22,471 nt of DNA from a virus. Each line of letters starts with the position of its first letter. The stretch's first letter is position 1. The notes beneath the pieces are model-generated. The model worked only from the letters and a program-made list of their open reading frames with translations, ran no database searches and was not told where the DNA came from. Below, in pieces: positions 15,108-21,856 of this stretch. The stretch covers positions 1-22,471 of the IMG/VR virus record IMGVR_UViG_3300025671_000591; one strand, given 5' to 3'. The position numbers and the translations under genes are program-made.

Positions 15108-17098
15108 TGGCTAAACTATCAAAGGCTCTACAAGCAGCTTCGGTTTCGGATGCAGCAGGTCTAAATGTTGAAGATGTATTTAGTACTTATTTGTACACTG
15201 GTAATGGTGCAGGTGAAGGCACTGTTATGCAAACTATTGAGAATGAAATTGATCTTGATGGTCAAGGTGGGATGGTCTGGATTAAATCTAGATCAACTAG
15301 AGATCATAATTTACAAGATACAGAAAGGGGTATAGCCTCTCAACTAGCATCAAATACAGCAGATGAGGAAACTGTTTTTACAAATCGTATAAGTGCTTTT
15401 AATTCAAATGGGTTTGATTTGAAAGGAAACGTAGTTGTAAATGCTAACAATGAAGACTTCGCCTCTTGGTCATGGAGGAAAGCTCGTAAATTTTTCGATA
15501 TACAAACTTGGACCGGAAATGGCACTGCGGGTCGCGTTATCTCACATAATTTAGGCTCTCGCCCGGGTATGATTATTACTAAATGCTATAGCGATTCGGC
15601 CCCGGATTGGACTGTATGGCATACTAATAGAAACGGTACTAATACTCATCTAAGATTAAATGAGATAAACCTTCCCCAACCCGGAGAAGACATTTCAGCA
15701 GCAACAGATACAACTTTCACTGTTGGTAATGACAATAGAATTAACGGTGTTAGCCCACGTCAATATGTAGCTTATATATTCGGTAACAATAATGGTGATG
15801 GAAACTTCGGCCCTACAGCGGATCAGGATATCATTAAGTGTGGGTCTTATTCTGGTACAGGTGTTGATGGAAACTTTGTAGACTTAGGGTTTGAGCCTCA
15901 ATGGATATTAATAAAAAACGTTACAAATAATGCAAACTGGGTGATATATGATAACATGAGAGGCATTTCTTTGGAGGGACAAGACCCTTATTTAAGACCT
16001 GCAAATGATACTCAAGAGGGCGAAAATGAAGCTTTATCGTTACGCCCTGATGGTTTCGAATTACTTGGAAGCCACATCGAAAGTAATGCATCAGCCAATA
16101 CTTACATCTACGTAGCAATTCGTCGTGGTCAAATGGGTCTACCTGAAAGTTCAAGTGAAGTCTTCAATACCTTATTGAGGACTGGTAATGGCGTAGATAC
16201 GTTTCTTAACCAGCAAATTTTATGTGACGCAGTCTTTACTTTGTGCCGCTCAAATACCGAACCTAAAGTTACAAGCACTAGACTCTTTGCCAGCAGTAAT
16301 GGTAACGGGTTAAAAACAAGTACAGATGTTAATAGAGTGTTGACTAGTTTCGGCTTTGAGGGTTGGGACTACAACAACGGATGGCTGGTAGACGCTGGTA
16401 AAAGTGAAACAAATACACTTAATGAGGCTTATGTTAACTATGCTTTCAAAAGATCGCGTGGGTTCTTTGATATAGCTTCTTATCGTGGAGATGGGTCCAG
16501 TCAACTTACGGTTCCTCACAATCTAGGCGTAGTGCCTGAGATGATGCTTACTAAAATGTATTATAAAGACATTTCAGCAGGTTCTCCCAGTATTAGATTT
16601 TTTGCTTATCATAAAGATTTAGAAGCGACAGAAGGTTTGTGGTTTGATAACGATATAGCTGTAACAACAGGTCGTCTGTACTGGGGTAGTACTCGACCCA
16701 CAGCAGAAAACTTTTATGTGGGCGGTATATCAGACAACAACATAAACGCTTGTAAGTACATAAACTATTTATTTGCATCTGTTCCCGGTTTGTCAAAAGT
16801 TGGAAGTTATCAGGGCAATGATGGGACTCAGGCTATCGATTGCGGCTTTTCTAACGGAGCGCAGTTTGTAATTCTAAAGAACATAACGGGTATTGGAGAT
16901 TGGATCGTAGTAGATTCTCAAAGAGGGATTACCTCTAGCACCGATCCGTTTTTAGAGTTTAATACTACTATTCAAGAGCAAACCGACGACTGCGTATCAG
17001 CAAACAGTTCGGGGTTCAACGTAATTCAAAGTGTTTTTAATACAAATATAAATGCAACTGGAAACACTTACATCTTCTACGCAATAGCCGCTCCATAG
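15107..17098 (+). CDS. Distal appendage protein of cassette 3, six DUF7483-like modules, 663 aa
   Basis: The ATG overlaps the upstream stop (TAATG at 15105-15109). The leader LNVEDVFSTYLYTGNG is nearly that of the 655-aa protein. The module order is the same: A 24-131, B 132-247, C 248-354, D 355-455, E 456-566, F 567-663. Marks are DTERGIASQLASN, RKARKFFDI, NNNGDGNFGPTADQDIIKCG, LGFEPQWILIK, YVAIRRGQMGLPESSSEVF, VPHNLGVVPEMM and the end NTYIFYAIAAP. The two proteins are paralogues throughout but differ most in modules D and E. A receptor-binding appendage is likely by analogy; no catalytic residues are seen. This is the last gene of the appendage block before the nozzle gene. Confidence 0.75.
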   Translation: MAKLSKALQAASVSDAAGLNVEDVFSTYLYTGNGAGEGTVMQTIENEIDLDGQGGMVWIKSRSTRDHNLQDTERGIASQLASNTADEETVFTNRISAFNSNGFDLKGNVVVNANNEDFASWSWRKARKFFDIQTWTGNGTAGRVISHNLGSRPGMIITKCYSDSAPDWTVWHTNRNGTNTHLRLNEINLPQPGEDISAATDTTFTVGNDNRINGVSPRQYVAYIFGNNNGDGNFGPTADQDIIKCGSYSGTGVDGNFVDLGFEPQWILIKNVTNNANWVIYDNMRGISLEGQDPYLRPANDTQEGENEALSLRPDGFELLGSHIESNASANTYIYVAIRRGQMGLPESSSEVFNTLLRTGNGVDTFLNQQILCDAVFTLCRSNTEPKVTSTRLFASSNGNGLKTSTDVNRVLTSFGFEGWDYNNGWLVDAGKSETNTLNEAYVNYAFKRSRGFFDIASYRGDGSSQLTVPHNLGVVPEMMLTKMYYKDISAGSPSIRFFAYHKDLEATEGLWFDNDIAVTTGRLYWGSTRPTAENFYVGGISDNNINACKYINYLFASVPGLSKVGSYQGNDGTQAIDCGFSNGAQFVILKNITGIGDWIVVDSQRGITSSTDPFLEFNTTIQEQTDDCVSANSSGFNVIQSVFNTNINATGNTYIFYAIAAP

Positions 17099-17107
17099 AG
17101 GTGACCC

Positions 17108-19330
17108 ATGCCCTTACAAAAGTTACAGTTTAGACCGGGAATAGATAGGGAGACAACTTCGTACACAAACGAGGGTGGTTGGTACGATTGCGATAAAGTA
17201 CGTTTTAGGCAGGGGATGCCTGAAAAGATCGGCGGTTGGACTAGGCTTAGCAGTAACTCGTTCCTTGGCTCGTGCCGTGCATTACATACTTGGGCTACTC
17301 TATCTCTCAACAATTATTTGGGTGTTGGTACAAGTCAGAAATATTACATCGAAGAAGGCGAGGCATTCTTTGATATCACACCGATCCGGCAAATAACGGA
17401 CACACTCAAAGATATATCTATAAGCGTCGAAGGTGTAGAGGCTACCGCATCTGTCGGAGAGACAACAGTAGAAGTAAACCTAGAGACTGTGACAGGTCTA
17501 GAGGCAACAACGGCTATTGGGACTGTAGGTGTAATAACTAACCAAGACATGACTGTTGTTATAGGCAACGGCCTTACTGGACTGTCTATGTTTACTTTGC
17601 TTGGTGATGTGGACATGGTCCCTGATAACACCACGGTTACAATAGAAGGCTTTGAGGCGACAGGTACTCTTGGTTATGTCGTGCCATCATCGTCTACTTC
17701 AGATTCTCAAATTGATTTTAGTGCTACAGATGGATCATCTACAATTAACGTAAGCGAACCAGATCACGGCGCGGTGCTTGGAGACTTTGTCACCTTTAGC
17801 AGTGCTGTTGGGTTAGGCGGCAACATAACGGCTGATATACTTAATCAAGAGTATAAGATTGAATCTATTGTAAACGACAACAACTACACGATTATTGCTC
17901 GTGAGGTTGCTCCATTAAGTGACATTACAGTAGACGGACAGTATACACCTACCCCTGTTCTAGCTAACTCATCTGACACAGGTGACGGGGGACGTGCAAC
18001 GACGGCAAACTATCAAATTAATATAGGTATTGATTCGGCTGTTTTCGGAGACGGTTGGGGTGCCGGAGTTTGGAGCCGAGGAGCTTGGGGTTCGGCGGCT
18101 GATGTTAATGTGGTTACGGATACTTTGCGCTTGTGGTCACACGACAACTTTGGAGAAGACTTAATAATTAACGTGATAAATGGCGGCATTTATTATTGGG
18201 ATGCTTCTCAACAAAGGCCGCTTACAAAACGAGCCGTGCAATTATCCGATTTAGCGGGAGCGGATGGCGTTCCAACTATTGCGACAAAAATAATTGTTTC
18301 TGACGTTGATCGCCACGTAATTGCGTTTGGATGTGATTCTTTTGCAGAACCCGGAGTACAAGACCCACTACTGATAAGGTTTTCGGACCAAGAAAATCCA
18401 GCGGTGTGGCGACCCACGGCAACAAACACTGCGGGTGATTTAATCATTAGCCGCGGCTCAAAAATTGTTACTGCGCAAGAAACAAGACAGCAAATTCTAG
18501 TGTTTACAGATAAATCGTTACACGCAATGCAGTACATTGGTGCGCCATTTACCTTTGGTGTCAGCATGTTGTCTGAAAACATTACAATATCGGGTGCCAA
18601 GGCCGCGGTTGCTATTGAAGACGTGGTGTACTGGATGGGCCTTGATGAGTTTTATGTCTACACAGGTGCGGTACAAAAGCTGCCTTGCACGGTGAAAGAC
18701 TATGTCTTTAGTGACTTTAACTTTGAACAACGGGAAAAAGTTATTGCGTCATCTAATTCTTCTTTTTCAGAGGCTTGGTGGTTTTATCCTTCAGCAAATA
18801 GCTCAAACATCGACAAATATGTTGTATTCAACTATCAGCAAAACATTTGGTACTATGGTTCTCTAGCGAGAACGGCTTGGATTGATCGCGGAATTAACTC
18901 AAATCCTGTAGCAGCAAGTCCGGATAGTTACTTATATACGCATGAAAGCGGCTTCGATGATGGAAGCACAAACCCCGCTTCAGCCATTACAGCATATGTA
19001 GAGTCTAGCCAGTTTGACTTAGGTGAAGGCGATAGCTTTGCGTTTGTTCGTAGAATTATACCAGACATTACTTTCCGCAATTCTACTGCGACTACTCCTT
19101 CCGCAGACATGACCTTAAAAGCAAGAAACTTTCCCGGCGGAAATTATTTACAAACATCCGATAGCGGCATTTCAAGAAGTGCATCTGTGCCTGTCGAGCA
19201 ATTTACTCAAGATGCCAACATAAGAATACGGGGTCGATCCATGACTCTAAAGGTAAGCAGTGAGGATACCGGTGTTACTTGGCGCTTGGGGTCGCCTAGA
19301 ATAGAAATTAGACCAGACGGACGCAGATAA
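17108..19330 (+). CDS. Tail nozzle/packaged-DNA stabilisation protein, P22 gp10-like, 740 aa
   Basis: GAGGTGA (17098-17104) precedes the ATG. The N-terminus (LQFRPGIDRETTSYTNEGGW, then YDCDKVRFRQGMPEKIGGW) and the C-terminus (SSEDTGVTWRLGSPRIEIRP, DGRR) are the hallmarks I know of the marine phage proteins related to P22 gp10, a beta-propeller-containing tail accessory factor that seals the neck and forms the nozzle. Blade-like phrases include WSHDNFGEDLIINVINGGIY and EDVVYWMGLDEFYVYTG. Residues about 103-190 hold a repeated strand insertion (VEGVEATASVG, VTGLEATTAIG, IEGFEATGTLG). Residues about 205-262 hold an FCCH-like module (NVSEPDHGAVLGDFVTF). Both modules interrupt the N-terminal part and recur in other genes of this window. 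Confidence 0.7.
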   Translation: MPLQKLQFRPGIDRETTSYTNEGGWYDCDKVRFRQGMPEKIGGWTRLSSNSFLGSCRALHTWATLSLNNYLGVGTSQKYYIEEGEAFFDITPIRQITDTLKDISISVEGVEATASVGETTVEVNLETVTGLEATTAIGTVGVITNQDMTVVIGNGLTGLSMFTLLGDVDMVPDNTTVTIEGFEATGTLGYVVPSSSTSDSQIDFSATDGSSTINVSEPDHGAVLGDFVTFSSAVGLGGNITADILNQEYKIESIVNDNNYTIIAREVAPLSDITVDGQYTPTPVLANSSDTGDGGRATTANYQINIGIDSAVFGDGWGAGVWSRGAWGSAADVNVVTDTLRLWSHDNFGEDLIINVINGGIYYWDASQQRPLTKRAVQLSDLAGADGVPTIATKIIVSDVDRHVIAFGCDSFAEPGVQDPLLIRFSDQENPAVWRPTATNTAGDLIISRGSKIVTAQETRQQILVFTDKSLHAMQYIGAPFTFGVSMLSENITISGAKAAVAIEDVVYWMGLDEFYVYTGAVQKLPCTVKDYVFSDFNFEQREKVIASSNSSFSEAWWFYPSANSSNIDKYVVFNYQQNIWYYGSLARTAWIDRGINSNPVAASPDSYLYTHESGFDDGSTNPASAITAYVESSQFDLGEGDSFAFVRRIIPDITFRNSTATTPSADMTLKARNFPGGNYLQTSDSGISRSASVPVEQFTQDANIRIRGRSMTLKVSSEDTGVTWRLGSPRIEIRPDGRR
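17414..17677 (+). repeat. G(F/V/L)EAT strand repeats inside the nozzle gene
   Basis: Strand units VEGVEATASVG, VTGLEATTAIG and IEGFEATGTLG, with a more degenerate copy near IGNGLTGLSMFTLLGDV, occupy residues ~103-190. They match the GIEATGVLG / GFELQALLG strands of the protein at 8439. Confidence 0.65.
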
Positions 19331-19581
19331 TGGCAAACGCTATCTCTTTACCGTATTTTCCAAATGCGCCTTTGGAGTATGACCAGAGGTACATGTCGGA
19401 AGTTGTTCGAGCCTTTTCAATCTATTTGCAGCAAGCTCAGAATCCGGGCGATGTTGTTTTCAATACCTTAAATCTTTTAAATTTGCCTGTTTATGAAGAC
19501 AATGCATCTGCAATATCCGGAGGGCTTGCACCGAATGATGTGTATAAAACGTCTACGGGGGATTTGAAGATTGTTGTTTAA
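19330..19581 (+). CDS. Small conserved virion protein, 83 aa
   Basis: The start overlaps the nozzle gene stop (TAATG at 19328-19332). The N-terminal half, SLPYFPNAPLEYDQRYMSEV then VRAFSIYLQQAQNPGD, is a motif I know well from marine phages, where the gene directly follows the gp10-like nozzle. The C-terminus (GGLAPNDVYKTSTGDLKIVV) is a short beta tail shared by many phage fibre and structural proteins ('GL..GDVY+..G.LKIV'). In P22 the gene after gp10 encodes the needle gp26, but this protein is far too short and lacks a long coiled coil, so I do not claim that role. It is probably a virion or nozzle-associated component. Confidence 0.7.
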   Translation: MANAISLPYFPNAPLEYDQRYMSEVVRAFSIYLQQAQNPGDVVFNTLNLLNLPVYEDNASAISGGLAPNDVYKTSTGDLKIVV

Positions 19582-19612
19582 AAGCAGTTCTGCTAATATA
19601 GCCTCAACTTTT

Positions 19613-19616
19613 GGAG
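19613..19616 (+). promoter_or_regulatory. Ribosome-binding site of the 460-aa internal protein
   Basis: GGAG lies 6 bases before the ATG at 19623. The 41 bases between the preceding gene's stop and this start are the longest gene-free gap in the window and hold no obvious promoter. Confidence 0.6.
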
Positions 19617-19622
19617 TATGTG

Positions 19623-21005
19623 ATGGCGGTTGAACAAGACACAGATATGATGAGAATGCCTGCTTCGGGCATTGGTTCCATAGCTGCCGCTGCAATGGCA
19701 GAAGATGATTACGATTACGGCGATCAAGGGATCGCGTCTTTTTCTGAGACAACAGAAAAATTAGCGGGGCTTGGGCGTGGCTCGGACAGCGTGATACTTC
19801 ACGCGTCTTTAGGTGAATTAGTTATGCCTAAAGAGGTTTTGAACAGTAATCCAGAATTAACTGCGCAGTTGCGAAGTGCCATGGAAAACATGGGCCTTGA
19901 CCCGGATCAGTATGTAATCGGTTCTGAAAAGAATAGCATTAACCCAAAAACTGGGTTGGTGGAGATGAAATTCAGCCTGAAAAAGGCGTTTAAAAAACTT
20001 AAAAAGTTTGTCAAAAAGAACATAAAGCCAATTGCATCGTTGGCCCTAAATGCACTCGCTCCCGGACTTGGAACAATAGCTTCTGCCGCAATTGGTTCTA
20101 CGGTAGGTGGCCTAGTTCAAGGTGAAAATCTTGGAGACGCGTTGAAGAGTGGCGTAACTGGCGCATTAACTGCTGGCGTTTTAAGTGGTGTATCCGGCAT
20201 GGCTTCTGGGCAAACCTTCATGGAAGGTGTGCAAGGCGGCTTACCTGCCTCTTATTCTGGCGGCATAAATATTTTACCGCAGGCAAGTGACTTCACCTCA
20301 AGATTTGCAATGGATAGCCCTCCGGGTATTTTTGATGTCTTTGGTACGGGCAACGCTTCAAATGTTGCAGCAAATATAGAACAAGGGCTGGGTTCGGTCA
20401 CACCAACTGCAAAAGCTGAAGCAGCGTATAAAACAGCTTTGGAATCTACAGGCGATGAAGTTTTAGCTCGTCAGGCTTACAATAAAGCTTTAGGGACGTC
20501 TAGCGGTGTATTAAAAAGTGCCGCTAAATGGATACTTCCTTCTCTATTAACAGGTGCGGCAACAGGTGCCTTTGATCCAATTCCTCCAATACCTGTTGCT
20601 GAAGGTCTAAACGATGCGTTAGCCGGTGTTGGTGAAGAAGATGCAGGAACACAGTTAATTGAAGAAGCGTTTATCGGGGGAAACAGCAGAAGCCGTGGTC
20701 CGGGAGTCGCGGTCCGCGCACCAATGGTCCGTGCGGAAGATGTTTTAGTCCCGTCTCGGTTTGCAGCGACTAATTACCTACAGCCTGTAAGGGCCGCAAC
20801 GGGTGGGGCTATGTTCCCACGGCGCACGGGCCAGATACAAGGCCCCGGAACAGAAACCTCTGACGACATTCCTGCGATGCTGTCTGACGGAGAATTTGTA
20901 ATGACTGCTCAAGCGGTTCGCGGCGCAGGAAACGGAAGCCGCGAGCAAGGCTTTAAGAAGATGTACGACATCATGAGAGCGTTTGAAGGGGGAGCGGTGG
21001 CGTAA
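19623..21005 (+). CDS. Probable internal virion/ejection-associated protein, 460 aa
   Basis: The ATG at 19623 is chosen because GGAG (19613-19616) lies 6 bases upstream; a TTG at 19611 would add only MEYV. Residues ~48-95 contain GLGRGSDSVILHASLGELVM followed by MPKEVLNSNPEL, MGLDPDQYVIG and SINPKTGLVEM. A Lys-rich stretch (KKAFKKLKKFVKKNIKPIAS) follows, then an Ala/Gly-rich hydrophobic segment that may insert in membranes. The C-terminus has GPGTETSDDIPAMLSDGEFV then VMTAQAVRGAGNG and MYDIMRAFEGG. I recognise this combination from marine podophages, next to internal protein genes, with no proven role. The basic plus hydrophobic layout would suit a protein ejected into the host envelope. It overlaps the next gene as TAATG. 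Confidence 0.65.
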   Translation: MAVEQDTDMMRMPASGIGSIAAAAMAEDDYDYGDQGIASFSETTEKLAGLGRGSDSVILHASLGELVMPKEVLNSNPELTAQLRSAMENMGLDPDQYVIGSEKNSINPKTGLVEMKFSLKKAFKKLKKFVKKNIKPIASLALNALAPGLGTIASAAIGSTVGGLVQGENLGDALKSGVTGALTAGVLSGVSGMASGQTFMEGVQGGLPASYSGGINILPQASDFTSRFAMDSPPGIFDVFGTGNASNVAANIEQGLGSVTPTAKAEAAYKTALESTGDEVLARQAYNKALGTSSGVLKSAAKWILPSLLTGAATGAFDPIPPIPVAEGLNDALAGVGEEDAGTQLIEEAFIGGNSRSRGPGVAVRAPMVRAEDVLVPSRFAATNYLQPVRAATGGAMFPRRTGQIQGPGTETSDDIPAMLSDGEFVMTAQAVRGAGNGSREQGFKKMYDIMRAFEGGAVA

Positions 21006-21856
21006 TGGCAACTAATACAAACATACAGATTAGTAAACAAGACCCCGCTATTCAGGAGTATCGCGAGAATCTTCTAGCCGACGTAGAGCAGTTTATCGCA
21101 AATCAGATAGCCTTGGGTCCCTCTGCGGGAACAGATTACAAAGTAGCTGACCTAACTGCACCTGAATACGGCGCAGTTACAATGGCCAATCAAGGGCTTG
21201 GGGCTTATCTACCTTTTTTGCAGGCGGGCGAACGCGCTATTGCGTCTGGTCAGGCAGGGCTACAGGGTATTGGTGCATTTAATCCCTTTGAAAACCAAGT
21301 TGTGAGTCAAACTCTTGCTGATATTGGTAGACAGGGTGCAATAGAGCGTAACCGTTTGAACAGTCAAGCTGTTGGGGCAGGTGCTTTTGGAGGCAGCAGG
21401 CAAGCTGTTGCAGAGCAGGAATTGAATCGTAATGTGTTGGAGCAGATGGGCAGAACAGCGGGTGATCTTCGTTCTGCGGGCTATGATGCTATGATGGGAA
21501 GACGTTTAGCGGGTGCGGAGCTTATGGGTAAGCTCGGTATGCAGCAAGCGGGCATTGGAGAGTTGGCGCAAAACTTAACCAGTTCTCAAATACAAAACGC
21601 ATTGACTGCGGGCGGTGTTGCTCGTGGCGTGGATCAAAGCGTTCTTGATGCAATGCGTTTGACTAACGAAGCTAGAATGTCTTATCCATATCAACAGTAT
21701 GGCTTCTTGTCTGACATCTATGCGGGGATTCCGACCTCACAATCTGTAATTACATCTGGAGCGGCTCCGCAAGTTTCACCCTTCCAAACTGCACTGGGAC
21801 TCGGTATCGGAGCTTTTGGTTCTCTAGCAGGCGCTCAACAAGCGGGGATTCTATAA
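21005..21856 (+). CDS. Probable internal virion/DNA-transfer protein, 283 aa
   Basis: The start overlaps the upstream stop (TAATG at 21003-21007). The protein is helical, Ala/Gln/Gly-rich, with ISKQDPAIQEYRENLLADVE at the N-terminus, AVGAGAFGGSRQAVAEQELN in the centre, a helical RRLAGAELMGKLGMQQAGIG stretch and the end YPYQQYGFLSDIYAGIPTSQ followed by VSPFQTALGLGIGAFGSLAG. The motif GAGAFGGSRQ with downstream GYDAM.GR and YPY....+.+IYAG+PT is common in phage proteins annotated as internal or DNA-transfer components. The final Gly/Ala/Leu segment is hydrophobic. The likely role is a protein packaged inside the head and released at infection. It overlaps the next gene by TAATG. Confidence 0.7.
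   Translation: MATNTNIQISKQDPAIQEYRENLLADVEQFIANQIALGPSAGTDYKVADLTAPEYGAVTMANQGLGAYLPFLQAGERAIASGQAGLQGIGAFNPFENQVVSQTLADIGRQGAIERNRLNSQAVGAGAFGGSRQAVAEQELNRNVLEQMGRTAGDLRSAGYDAMMGRRLAGAELMGKLGMQQAGIGELAQNLTSSQIQNALTAGGVARGVDQSVLDAMRLTNEARMSYPYQQYGFLSDIYAGIPTSQSVITSGAAPQVSPFQTALGLGIGAFGSLAGAQQAGIL

Noticed and set aside
9727-17098. Diversity-generating retroelement acting on the fibre genes
   Set aside because: No reverse transcriptase, template repeat or near-identical variable repeat with adenine-specific changes is visible; differences between paralogues are spread over all codons.
19330-19581. Calling the 83-aa protein a gp26-type tail needle because it follows the gp10-like gene
   Set aside because: It is too short and lacks the long trimeric coiled coil of needle proteins.
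19583-19594. Small inverted repeat AGCA-GTTC-TGCT after the 83-aa gene
   Set aside because: A four-base-pair stem with no U-run is too weak for a terminator.
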